A stretch of 64,000 nucleotides of DNA from Henckelia pumila (taxonomy: Eukaryota; Streptophyta; Magnoliopsida; Lamiales; Gesneriaceae), in contig NC_133123.1 in NCBI RefSeq assembly GCF_033568475.1, forward strand, positions 21,252,622 through 21,316,621, written 5' to 3'. Positions 1-10,635 of this stretch are shown here, one piece after another (position 1 is the first letter of the stretch; every line of letters begins with the position of its first letter). The notes under the pieces are model-generated. The model had not been told where the DNA came from, did no database searches, and was given only the letters and a program-made list of their open reading frames with translations. The translations under genes and the position numbers were made by a program.

Positions 1-262
1 TACGATGATGTTTGGCATACTGACACACTTCACATTGAAATTCAGAAAAGCTTTTATTCTTAAATAAAGCTGGAAACACATGTTTTAAATATGGCAAGTT
101 TGGATGGCCTAGTCTACGATGTAACAACATGATATTATCAGTACTTGAACTTGGTTCCATGCTAGATTGTTGTGCTTGTCCATGCGAGTCAGACTTCTCA
201 AAGTAGTAAAGTCCCCCTTTCTCCCTAGCACTGCCAATCATCATCCCCGAGTCCGAATCCTG
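1..262 (-). pseudogene. Copia I protease end and integrase zinc-binding region, other frame
   Basis: Continuation of the same polyprotein after the frameshift. Readable pieces are MLLHRRLGHPNLPYLKH and CEVCQYAKHH, which give the H-x-H ... C-x2-C zinc-binding module at the start of copia integrase. The frame is still open at position 1, so the catalytic core lies outside the window. Confidence 0.8.
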
Positions 263-1673
263 AAAATTCACATGAATTTTGAGAAAATTTAGCACAACAA
301 TTAAGTTCTCGAGTTAACTGACTAATCGACAATAAATTACAAGACAGATTGGGGACATGAAGAACATTGTGAAGATTCAAGGTTTCGGAAATAGTGATTG
401 ACCCTTTTCCAGCTATTGGGGATAAAGAGCCATCGGCTATTCTTATTTTTTTGTTTCCTGCACATGGGGTGTAAGAGAAAAACAGCCTAGATGAACCTGT
501 CATGTGATCAGTAGCCCCGGAATCTATAATCCATGGATTCTCGGATAAAATGCATGTAGAAAAGGCTATATGTTGAAGCATATTACCTTGTTGAGCTAGG
601 GAACTAGAGGGTGGCACTGAGGTGGATTTAGAAAACTGTGTAGATTGGAAAAGTTTATACAATTGGTCTAGCTGTTCCTTACTGAAAGAAGGTGTCCCTG
701 CGGTGGCAGCAACTTCATCCTCGGTTCCAGATTGGTTGGCTCTCGACTCACGACCCTTTGACTTGGGAAATTTTGGCTTCCAATTTGGTGGTTTACCATG
801 CAAATCCCAACAAATTTCCTTTGTATGGTTTGGTTTGCCACAGTATTCGCACCTGATTCCCTCTCCTTTTTGGCCTGGTCGAAGCTGCTGGTTGCCAGGG
901 AACCTGCTAGTATTTTTGGACACCAAGGCAGAAACTTCAGTCGCAGGAAAAGTCTTGTCGTTTAACATGACCCTGCGTCTGCCCTCTTCTCTTCTTACTT
1001 CAGCAAATACTTCACTAAGTGATGGCAAAGGCTTCTTCCCCAGAATTCTGCCACGAACATCATCTAGTTCTCGATTTAGTCCAGCAAGAAAAACATATAC
1101 TCGATCGTTCTCCATGCGCTTCTGGTATTTAACGCTGTCATTCTTGCATTCCCAAGTATCTTCATAACACAAATCTAACTCTTGCCATAGAGTTCGCATC
1201 TCGTTGTAGTATTCAATCACACTTTTTTTCCCTTGTTTTGAATTCCACAGCCTGGTTTTAAGCTCAAAAATCTGAGAGGAATTCTCCAAATCAGAGTATG
1301 TGTCCCTCACGGCTTCCCAGACATCCTTCGCAGTGGGCAAGAATAGATAGGTTTTCCCAATCGGCGGATCCATGGAGTTTATCAGCCACGCAATCACCAT
1401 GGAATTCTCGGACTTCCATGAATTCCACTTTGGATCTGTTTTCTGCGGTTCTTTTGTATCTCCCGTCAGATATCCCAGCCTTCCTTTACCATCGATAACT
1501 AATTTTATGGACTGAGCCCATTCTAGAAAATTTTTTCCATTCAATTTATGAATGGTAAGATGGACCAATGAGTTTTCAAGCCCATTAGGGTTTACTGCAT
1601 ACTGCTCTTGTATTTTTGGGCCCATAACCTGGTTAGCGTCTTCCGAGCCCTTCTCTTCCCCCCTTCCAGACAT
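225..1673 (-). pseudogene. Copia I gag-protease reading frame, closed by a frameshift
   Basis: 482-codon frame of a copia polyprotein. The N-terminal part is a UBN2/Retrotran_gag type gag (motifs LNGKNFLEWAQSIK, ELKTRLWNSKQGKKSV). It is followed by a variant zinc knuckle CEYCGKPNHTKEIC (C-x2-C-x4-H-x4-C, about residue 274) and an aspartic protease start WIIDSGATDHMT (about residue 382). The frame runs out of register near positions 258-262, where a run of four T (minus strand) seems to be one base too long. The homologous sequence continues in another frame into integrase. ATG 1671-1673 lies about 140 bp inside the PBS, a normal leader length. Transposon protein, not a host gene. Confidence 0.9.
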
Positions 1674-1811
1674 TTTCGCGTCTTCTCAGGCCTGCAGGTG
1701 CTTCGGATTTGATGCCCAGGTGTGATCGCCTCTTCACAAGGTACGCACAACTGTGATTTTTTCCCTAAAAGGATTGTTTCTTCACCAGGTCCACGTTGTC
1801 AAAGCCTTACG

Positions 1812-1819
1812 TGATACCA
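1812..1819 (-). other. Primer-binding site of copia I
   Basis: TGGTATCA on the minus strand, immediately after the LTR end. It is the start of the usual initiator-tRNA-Met primer site, but only the first eight bases match; the following CGTAAGG does not. Confidence 0.7.
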
Positions 1820-2053
1820 TGTTGACAGACCATATCAAAGAAACATGAACAAACAAAGAACATTCTATTGACTGTATTAACAATAATTTTTTTCTCTATG
1901 AAATAACGTTACAAGGTGCCTCATTATATACACAACAAGCAAGCCTAAATTTAATGACAGAATATTAGCTATCCTAAAATAACTCAACACATAAGGTAAA
2001 AATATTTCCTAATAATTCTGTACAAATAATATATTTACTTCCATTTCTCAACA
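1820..2053 (-). repeat. 5' LTR of copia I (234 bp)
   Basis: Starts TGTTGAGAAATGG and ends TGTCAACA on the minus strand. It carries a TATA-like GTATATAATGAGG before the expected transcription start. It is short for an LTR. Its partner is outside the window, so divergence cannot be measured. Confidence 0.85.
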
Positions 2054-5000
2054 CTTTTATTTCCGACTCTAGGAGACCCAAAATTATACATGGTCACGGA
2101 AATAGCTCCACGCCTAATCCGTAGACAAAGAGTGTCAATAACACATCCGAAGTTCCAAAACTAAAATAAAAAAGAGGACTGAGTCTGAGTGATATATAAT
2201 CTATTGAGCGGAAGGAAGAGGAACTAACTTGGACAATTGACTTGACGACAATTCAAGAGCCAAAAGAGTAGCCAATGCACCCCCCAAACTATGTCCAGTC
2301 ACATATATATGCCACTTCGGGAGCATCTCCAAAGAATCACCTCTAACATATAGCACATGTAAGATGATGGCTATTCAGAACAAGAGCAACATTTAAGAGT
2401 TAAGTTTTTTCCTGTACTTCCAATTCAAAGTGGCAGTCCTTAATTATGCTTTTTTGCAAGTTGCCTATGAAAAGTAATATAATTAATTCGACACAAATTT
2501 GGTTGGCAGATCAAGAGTTTGGGTCTTCAAAAGAGAACACTCCAGATAAGAAAAATGGGATATACCGGTAGTCAATAGCCTGTTTAATGAGCGAGATCAA
2601 TCTTGTTCTAACTGAATCATAAGCACTCAAGAAGCCACTATGAACCTGCAGATTTATGAAGCAATTGTGAACAATTGCATGCCAATATCCGTGGGTCCAA
2701 TAAATGCAGTTGCCAAACTGAAGCTAACAACCTAAATAGTACCTGTACTTCTTGCTTAAAATCACCACCTATCCTTTCAGGATTTAGCCTGTAGAAGCAG
2801 TACAGAAGATCAGCAATAGTAACTTTAAGCAGTATCCAAGATTCCAAATATAATGCTTCTAAAGGCATCATTGTCATCAGAAATTTCTCAGGTAAGTACT
2901 TCACATTTATTTACAACAGGTTCAGGTTAATGGATTGAAGAGAAGCATTTGACACAGCAAATACGTGATTGAAAGAAAACAAAGCAGGGTTTTTTGTTAA
3001 ATCAATGCATTACCCCGCAGGAACTAGCATCAAATCTGTCCGCAGATCCTTCCAGCTTGTCTGGATGGAAAAAATGTCAGCACATCAGCAAGGAAAACAG
3101 ACCAAACTTGTTGCACTGATCGGCAAAATAGCAAACCTACTTGTTCTGTTCCCCTGAAAGCTATGACCAATCTTTTTGTTCTGGGATCTCGCCAAATTGC
3201 TACCTGCATCCCTTATAAAGTACATGATCACTAAAAAGTCTAATTTCAAATCATATCACCATGTAACCAAAATACAATGCATTTATAAATTTGTAAGTGG
3301 GGAAAATATACTTAAAAAGAGTCCTATGATGATGTGTTGGATGTCAAGCAGAGCGGTGTGGTGGCAAAATAGTTGAAATAAAGGCGAAGCCAATTATATG
3401 TAGTTTTTTGTCCACAGAGCAAAGCGTTTAAGAGATGTGGCAGTGAAAGTCACACAGAAATCATTACTCATTATTGATCTACCTCATAAATAAGAGAATG
3501 ACAAAAGGTGCATAAAGAATATACTCAAACCTACCTGAGTGTCTGTAGAAACATTATCCAAGAAACAAATTTTTTCGAATTCAGATTTAAAGAATGTCGG
3601 ATGTCCCAACGCATTGGCTAGCATAGCCCAGGCCTCCATGGCACTCTCTGCTGTTGAGAAAAGTTCCCGCATCTCTTCAGCTTCTTTTTAGTCCAGTACC
3701 AATCCATTTGGCTGACTTGCTAATTCACTCTCCTTGTCATCAACTGGCATATCTTCTTTGACATCAAACTTTCCTGTAAGGTCAGCTCCTTGGCTTAATT
3801 TAGAAACTGCAGCATTTATAACCATCAATGCTCCCAAAATGGAGTCCGTTTGCTGTAATAAATCTTGCGTCACCTTCTTAATATCTGGTAAAGTTATCAG
3901 AGCGTTGTTACTGGGAATCAATCCAGTCATAGTACCAGTATTAGCTGTCTCTGGATTAGTTGGAGTCGCAAGTCCAGACTCGATATAACCTATCTCAACA
4001 ATTTCTTGTGACTGCAAGCCAATTTTATTCAATAACTCAAAACCATCCCACTTTATTTTCTCCGGGATCGGAAGACCAAATTTTTGCACAACATTTTGGT
4101 TAACAGAATCCGCGAGTTCCTTCCAGAAATGTTTATCGGGATGTGAAGACTCTTGATTTGTCTCATTTGCGGAATCCTTTGGATTATTATTCAGAATTGA
4201 AGAGATGTTTGTCTTGATATTAGAGTCACCAAACATTTTTTTACCCGAAAACCAATCATTCTGAGTATATGAATCATTAAGTGACTTCAGCTGTACAAAG
4301 GCAAACTGCACAAATTCCCGCACTTGTACTGTTTTGGAACCACCCGCAATCATCTTCAATGCAGGTTCAAGACCGTTTTTCTGGAGAAATTCCGTGAAAA
4401 CGGGAATCTTCCACCATTTTTTTTTTCATCGTCAATTTCAGCAAAACTTTTGTAGTTTATCTGAAACACGTTGATAAGAAAAAGTACAGAGATGTATATT
4501 ACAGCACGTCTAAGGACCCATTACAGCTGTTTAGTTAAAGCATTTCAGTATCTCGTTCTAAGTCTCATTAGTTAATGTGGGAACAGTTTCATGCTTGCAG
4601 AGATCAGTAAAAAATTAAAAGCAATCGAACAGTTGTATAGTTGCATCTGGAACTCAATCATTATGCACCCTGAAGATTGGCTTAATAATCTCAGTTTTCA
4701 AGCAACTTACCTCAAGTTGTATCTTTCCACCACCGCCCATTCCTTCCAACTCGAGATTCACTTCATGTAAATTTCCTATCAAAAGAGAAGTCCCACTGAT
4801 ACCAAGCTAAAAAATAAGGTTCCTACACTCAATTTTTTCAAGCATATCCAAATTCGCAAATGCCAGAATATGAACCTCATATCGTGAATTGGTTGCCATA
4901 TGAGGTTATACTTGATTTTATCAGTAAAATACAGATTGTTACACTATAAGCTTTACAGTTGTGGCAAATTCAACGACTATGCAGCTTATATAGAAAAATG

Positions 5001-7827
5001 GTTACTAAACTGAGCCAAGCTCATCTGATCATAGGTGGAACAAAAAATAATTTACATGCATTCCTGTTTTAGTAACAATGAGTTAAAGTGGCGTCATTTT
5101 AGGTAGGGTGATCAACACTGGACATGTAACAAACGTGGTGTATATCATACCATCACATATCTTTTCCAAATCAATGCCAGCATTCCCCATGCGTTTGTGG
5201 GGAGTCACAAGATTTGCATCCCAAGCTGCAACCTGAATACTTGATATTAAAAAAGTTTAAATTTTAATAGAAGAATTACCTCACATTACAAACCAGCACT
5301 GTGAAATGATCTTACATAAGTACCAATCATGAGTATTTTTATTCTTTCCATACAATATTTAGCATAACGACATCCCAAGGACAAAAATACAAGCAAGCAC
5401 ACAACATGCTGTTGATAAATTAACCCGAGGACAGATAGATTAAGTACATTTTTTCTCCTGATCATTTTTTTGGCCTTTACAACACTGAAATAAATGATGA
5501 GGTTATAGATATTCAAAACAAAGGAGGTTTGGCCATTAGAATGTTTTGAGGATGAGCTATCAACATCAACGCAACGCAAATTTTCCCCACGACAAAGTAT
5601 ACTACATTATATTTAGCAATATCCAGTGAAAGACATGCACAGAAGATGTGGGTGAAGGAAAGAAATTAATTTCGCAAATATGGCATCACTTTTCTTAACA
5701 TAGAAAATAGGTTTCATACCAGTAGGATAAATATTTGATCAATCTCCCGTGTATGCGTAACAGCAAGTTCGTAGATGATTCCAGGGCAAGCATAATTTCT
5801 CCGTTTTTCTATGGGAGCAAACATATCAACTAAACAATATACGGCAGTTCCCAAAAGAAATCACTCCATAAAGAGAAAATGGAAAGTTGAACACAGAATT
5901 TATTTCAACCTGAAGATTGTGCATTGGTGATTGCTTGATATTCAAAATAAACTCCTCATTCCAACTGGGTTCTTTCGTCCTGACACATTTGATAAAGGAT
6001 AAAATAATCCAGGATAGACTTTGACACTATCGGAATACATAATGCAACAAATATGGCAGTTACTGATTCTATAACCAGCCCAGTATCACCTCCCGATGAC
6101 TAAAAAGATAAATAGTAGTAGACTGTTGATAGACATCAACTAGGACATGGTGTTCACTCCATATCCGATCGTGCTCCCAACCACCATTTTCTATCTGGTA
6201 GAAGTGAACAGATAACTTCAAAGATTAATTAAATTTGGGTGACCAGAAGGCCAAAAATCAACAACTTTCATGAAAATTGTTACTTATTTTGAAAATTTTT
6301 ACTTATTTTTATCCATTAGGTGAATATGAGGTGTGTCAAGCAGTGATGGAGGTACTATAACTATTGAAAAAAGGTATGCAGAATTATAAGAATTTTACGC
6401 CCATTTGATCTTGCTTTTGACTTCCTGACAATCCAACTGCAAGACCACATATGGATCACTAGTTCCCTGAGAAACAAAACAGCAATAATCATCTCATTAA
6501 ATCAAATAAAGAGACGAGGACGGTTTGAAATTTGGGTAAATGATGTCGTAACTCAAGGAGTTAAAAATTGATGAATATGATGGGTCTAACTATTTACGTT
6601 TTCATGTTTAAAGAAATACTGCAATTAGCCTACCCATGGATCCATGGCAGGAAAGTTGAAACCTTTCTTTAGCTTTAGGAACAATTGACCATCATAAATT
6701 TCACGGGTAAATGACCTGAAAATAACGAGGGAGATTTAGAGATTTGAAAGACAGCTTTTTAAGAATGTGAAAGCCATAATTTTGTTACGTAGAAAAAAGA
6801 ATTTCCTTATTACAAGAGCCGCAAGACTGTAAGATTTGTTTATAACTCTTATGCCAATATAGTGATGCAAGGATAAGTATAAACCATGACAAGAGACCTG
6901 ATGGAAAGCCTTAGCAATTCATATTATCTAAAGACGTCTCAGTTGAATTCCATATATGCCCCACTATAGCTATCAAGAATTACAAAAGTTTTAAAGTCAA
7001 TGAAATTCCAAGGACCGCATACTCTGAAAGGAACACTGTCTGGCAATTAGCTGCATCCGTCTCGCGCTTACCCACATTTTCATGTCAATAAAAATAGAAA
7101 ATAAGAAGAAGCGTCTAAATGAACCCACCTATTGGCTTCAAATACGTGAAAGGACTAGTAAGTTGTTTGACAAGAGAACACAAGAGCCTGATAAATGTTC
7201 CTCAAAATCCTTAATGATGAATGAAATACTAAAAAATGAACTTAACAAAAATGAACTCAAGATGAGACTAGTAAACAATCATCAATCTTTAATATGGTGG
7301 GATTCCATCATACCCCAAAGTTAAGAACCTTGATGAGCAGACACGGGAACTTCAATCGTGTTTAAATTAATGAACTTTAGTGGCAAAAATAGCATGCATT
7401 TGTGAGATATTTATTCCAACTGGTCTGTCACTTTATGTTGACAAAGAATTCACAGCAAAACGAAGACATACAAGGAAAACAAACATCACATAATCAAAGA
7501 AATTACAGATGGAGTTGCGTAAGCTTCAAATGCAAAACCAGCAAGAATAACCGCCAAGTTAATATCAAAAGGAGGCCTCTCATCCCAACTCTCCCCGCTC
7601 CGCACACTTGAAACAGCCTTCCATTTGTCAGCATCACCTTTTGCTTTGCAATAGCCAATCAATCTTGATCTCGAGATCCCGATACCTTTCTTCCCGCAAA
7701 ATGGTTTCTTGGAAACTACAAGCTTCTTGGAGATCGAGAAGCAATAAAGGGTTTTGAAGTTGAACAGTTTTGTGGGGGAGTTATTGGCCAAGAAATGGAG
7801 GTAGGATTGTAGAGTAGTAGTGGCCAT
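2054..7827 (-). pseudogene. Plastid C2-domain/class-3 lipase gene (heat-inducible lipase type), disrupted
   Basis: Minus-strand multi-exon gene whose pieces match plant plastid lipases with an N-terminal transit peptide, a C2 domain and a lipase_3 domain (Arabidopsis At4g13550/HIL1 type; recalled, not searched). Exons I can place: 7507-7827 (start ATG; basic Ser-rich transit peptide, then ERPPFDINLAVILAGFAFEAYATP), 7023-7081, 6634-6715 (SFTREIYDGQLFLKLKKGF), 6399-6466 (SDPYVVLQLD), 5910-5979, 5151-5232, 4711-4775, 3535-4460, 3141-3203 (LVIAFRGTEQ), 3014-3060, 2743-2788, 2566-2645, 2229-2340 (catalytic GHSLGG) and 2054-2113 (TMYNFGSPRVGNK), where a copia LTR cuts the exon. Other lesions are a TAA at 3688-3690, an out-of-frame A-tract at 4421-4430, and AT instead of AG before exon 2. 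The Ser nucleophile motif is present; the later catalytic Asp/His region would lie beyond the copia. Almost certainly non-functional as it stands. Confidence 0.88.
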
Positions 7828-8842
7828 GAATGGAGGATGCCAATTAGTGAGAGGGATAAAATTGGTGGAAAGTTAAAGCCATTTTCAGTGGATAATTTGA
7901 TTAGATTGTGGAATTGACCGTTGAAGTAAGGCTAGAGTGTTCGAGCACTTCCAAAAGGTTGAACGAATGTGCTCGAAACTTTGGCGCTGTTTGGTTTTGT
8001 ATTTTTTTTTTCCTTCCATTTTTGTTCATTAGAGTATTACTGCTAAACTCATGTATCTCCCGCTTAGGAGTCAGGACTCAGGACCATGTACAAATTTATC
8101 AAAGTTTCAAGATTAGAGTTATCAAACAGATTGACTGACAGGACCAACATGCTTCCAATTTATCATTTGACGATATTACTTTTTCCGTAGTTATATCAAA
8201 AGAGTTGAAAGTTGGTTGACTGACAATCCGTCACGATCCACCCATTAATAAAGTTTGCCGATCTGATAAACCGTTCATTTTGATAGATTTAATCACTCCA
8301 ACTAGGTGGTCGTAATCACTTTTTTATTTTGTATTTTCTTTTTCTTCTTTGTATATAAGAACATAATGATGTATTTGAAATTTAAGAAGTATTGTGTAAT
8401 TTTCATATTGTTATTTAAAATCGAATAATTATGTTTACCATGCCATCCACATTTGGTTTGAGCTATGTTTTAGGTTTTTTTATTATTATTATTTGAAGGT
8501 TATGAATTTTCTTTTTGTTGTTATCCTTGGTTCATGCCAAAAGGGTGTTTCGGCCATGAAAAAGTTATAGAAACAATAAATAGTTATATTATTATGAGAC
8601 TTGTTAAAGCAATAATATTCTCTCATAAATTTGCGTTACAAATTCTTTCTTTTATTTAACTAAAAAAATGGATAGATTCCCATAAAAAAAATTATTATCA
8701 AAAAAATCATAAAGAGATGCTCTCGCAGGAGCATAGTCATGCTAAATATTTTATTACATATCAGCACGGATGCTCATAAAAAAATCCAAAAACATAAGAA
8801 AGTAAACGTGATATCATTGATACGATACGATTCGGGTCTCTT
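7828..8842. other. Intergenic, no gene seen
   Basis: AT-rich spacer between the lipase pseudogene start and the LEA/KIN-like gene. It should hold the former lipase promoter and the LEA 3' UTR. I see no coding similarity, tRNA or clear repeat. Confidence 0.6.
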
Positions 8843-9541
8843 TCACTTCTTGTCACCCATGCCGAGTGTGTTCTTCACACCATCAATGGCACCTTGAGCC
8901 ATGTGAACCACCTGCTCTCCGGTCTGGAATTCAAAACACAAAACAACATTATCTTATATTTGTATAAAAATCATATAAAATATAAAAAAAAATATTTAAT
9001 TTATGTAACATGGATGGGGACCTGTTGAAGGAAGTTAGCATTCTCCTCTTTGTTACGTTGGGCCTGTTGTTGGGTTTGACCAGCAGCTTCGCAGGCCTTA
9101 TCATGGGCCTTGCTTGTTGTATTCTTAGCAGACTCCACCCATTCCTCTGTCTTGGCCTGCACAAAATAAAATATACACAAACAAATAAAAATAAAAATAA
9201 AACATATTTATAGACGATATATGGTTCTTTTAATTAACAATATAATTTTCAGCTGTGGACAGGTTTTCATTCTCCAAAATTCTTGTTTTTTCCACTTTCT
9301 ATTCTAAGTATTCGGTCTCATCACTATTTATAGGAATCACGGATTTACCTCGGTCTGTTACAATAAACGTGTACATCCATAACAATATCATGAAAAAATC
9401 GCAAAGAGCCAAATACAAAATACCATAAACGATTTTCCATATGATAAATATAGGTCATTTATGCATCACATGTGTTGATGAAATTGATGTTACCTGAGCT
9501 TGGCCACGGGCTTGTCCTGCATTGTACTGACCACTTGACAT
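8843..9541 (-). CDS. Small LEA / KIN-like stress protein (87 aa, three exons)
   Basis: Three exons on the minus strand with GT-AG introns: 9494-9541 (starts MSSGQYNAGQARGQAQ), 9022-9156 (45 codons, AKTEEWVESAKN...) and 8843-8923 (ends MAQGAIDGVKNTLGMGDKK, stop TGA 8843-8845). Coding length is 264 nt, in frame throughout, giving 87 residues. The protein is hydrophilic, rich in Ala, Gln, Lys and Gly, without membrane or signal segments, and has the amphipathic-helix look of the small ABA/cold-inducible KIN1/KIN2/ABR-type LEA family. Family members are usually about 65-70 residues, so this one is slightly long. They are thought to protect membranes or proteins during drying and cold, in cytosol and nucleus. 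A TATA box lies about 115 bp upstream. The reading frame looks intact. Confidence 0.85.
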
Positions 9542-9653
9542 CTTCACTGGAACTTTTAAAAGGACTTAAAAAGTAAAGTATTGTGTGACTTAAACTAACT
9601 CTTGGATGATATTTTGTTGTATATGATTGTGATTAGTTTGTTTTTAGAAGGTA

Positions 9654-9662
9654 TTTATAGAG
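9654..9662 (-). promoter_or_regulatory. TATA box of the LEA/KIN-like gene
   Basis: CTATAAATA on the minus strand, about 115 bp upstream of the ATG at 9541. Sequence and distance fit a plant core promoter. I did not find a convincing ABRE or DRE core close by. Confidence 0.6.
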
Positions 9663-10207
9663 TTAATCGACTCGTGTCTACTCGAGGTTGTTAATCTTTT
9701 TATTTGACCTAGTTTAATATAAAGCATGTCCAAGTTTTTGCGCAAAAAATGGGCATCCACATGAATAGCACGATCTGTACTTTGTTTTAGCTATTTTGTT
9801 ATATTTTTGAGCTCTATTTTGTTAAAAGTTGATATTCTCGAACGGAAATAAAATATATGGTAAGATAGATATTTTTCTATTCACACACAATCAATTTGAC
9901 TCTTCTTCCCTCGGATCATATTTAAGTTTTTTTATCTATATTTTCAAACAATAATTACCTTATTTCATATTTTCTAGTCAACAAAGGACACTTTTTTTTT
10001 TTTTTTGAAAGAAATGTAAATAATTTTTAAAAAATTTTTAAGGTTTAATTAGCTTTAAATCATGCGCCACATAGACATAGTCCATCATTTCGTCCACTTT
10101 AAAATCCGGACAATCTGAAGAGGTGAAATTTAACTCAATGATAGACCTATTTCATTTACACGTCATGTGAAATTTGGAAAAACAAAATAAATATCATATG
10201 TACAATT
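9663..10207. other. Intergenic, LEA upstream region
   Basis: AT-rich sequence upstream of the LEA/KIN-like gene, up to the LINE target site. No coding signal seen. Confidence 0.5.
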
Positions 10208-10220
10208 AATAGCATTTTAA
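10208..10220. repeat. LINE target-site duplication, left copy
   Basis: AATAGCATTTTAA, identical to 31759-31771. The next base outward differs on both sides (t/a on the left; g/c on the right), so the duplication is 13 bp. Confidence 0.85.
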
Positions 10221-10635
10221 GAGGTGTTTGTATTGCTTCTTCATGCCCATATATTACTCACCTATTCTTTGCAGATGCCAGCCTCCTATTTCTCAAAGCA
10301 TCAATGCAAGATTGTGAGGCAATTCGAAACTGTTTACTCCTATATGAGAAGGCCTCGGGGCAGTTCATTAACTTTGAGAAGTCATCGCTGTCTTTTAGCT
10401 CGAATACAGATGCAAACTTGGCTGAAAGTATTAAGTCCAGATTGGCCATCCCGATTGTACAAGGTCATGAGATCTACCTTGGGATCCCAGTATTCTCGAA
10501 ACGGAGCAAGAAGCTGCAATTCATATACTTAATGGAGAGGGTTGTGACAAGGATACAAAGCTGGGGAAACAAAACCTTCTCAGTATGTGGTAAGGAGACT
10601 TTAATTAAATCAGTCTTGCAGTCTATAGTCTATAC
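10221..10635 (+). pseudogene. LINE block 1: reverse transcriptase core to thumb
   Basis: Plant L1-type RT in one frame: HLFFADASLLFLKASM, then FEKSSLSFSSNT, EIYLGIPVFSKRSKK and IQSWGNKTFSVCGKETLIKS. The catalytic FADD motif reads FADA, so the second catalytic Asp is lost. Sequence upstream of this (endonuclease, RT fingers) is absent because of 5' truncation. The block is interrupted at TATAC 10631-10635 by copia A. Confidence 0.85.

Larger units (their letters stand above)
1..2053 (-). mobile_element. Ty1/copia LTR retrotransposon I, 5' half (enters from window edge)
   Basis: Minus-strand copia element of which only the 5' half lies in the window. Reading on the minus strand, the order is 5' LTR (1820-2053), primer-binding site (1812-1819), gag plus protease (225-1673) and the integrase zinc-binding region (to position 1). 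The LTR has canonical TG...CA ends. The outer LTR edge abuts coding sequence of a lipase exon (2054-2113), so the element interrupts a gene. The expected 5-bp duplication next to the LTR would be CTTTT (2054-2058); its partner is outside the window, so this is not proven. Protease-before-integrase order and integrase reached before any reverse transcriptase support copia. Confidence 0.93.

Noticed and set aside
622..1167. Plus-strand open frame opposite copia I gag
   Set aside because: Antisense shadow of a recognised gag frame; no similarity of its own. The same holds for the plus-strand frames opposite copia B and E.
5286..5579. Minus-strand 97-codon frame inside the lipase pseudogene
   Set aside because: Lies in an intron between C2 exons 5151-5232 and 5910-5979; the neighbouring exons join without it.
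10224..10532. 102-codon plus-strand frame starting MFVLLLHAH
   Set aside because: Out of register with the LINE RT, whose motifs (FADASLLF, IYLGIPVF) are in another frame of the same strand.
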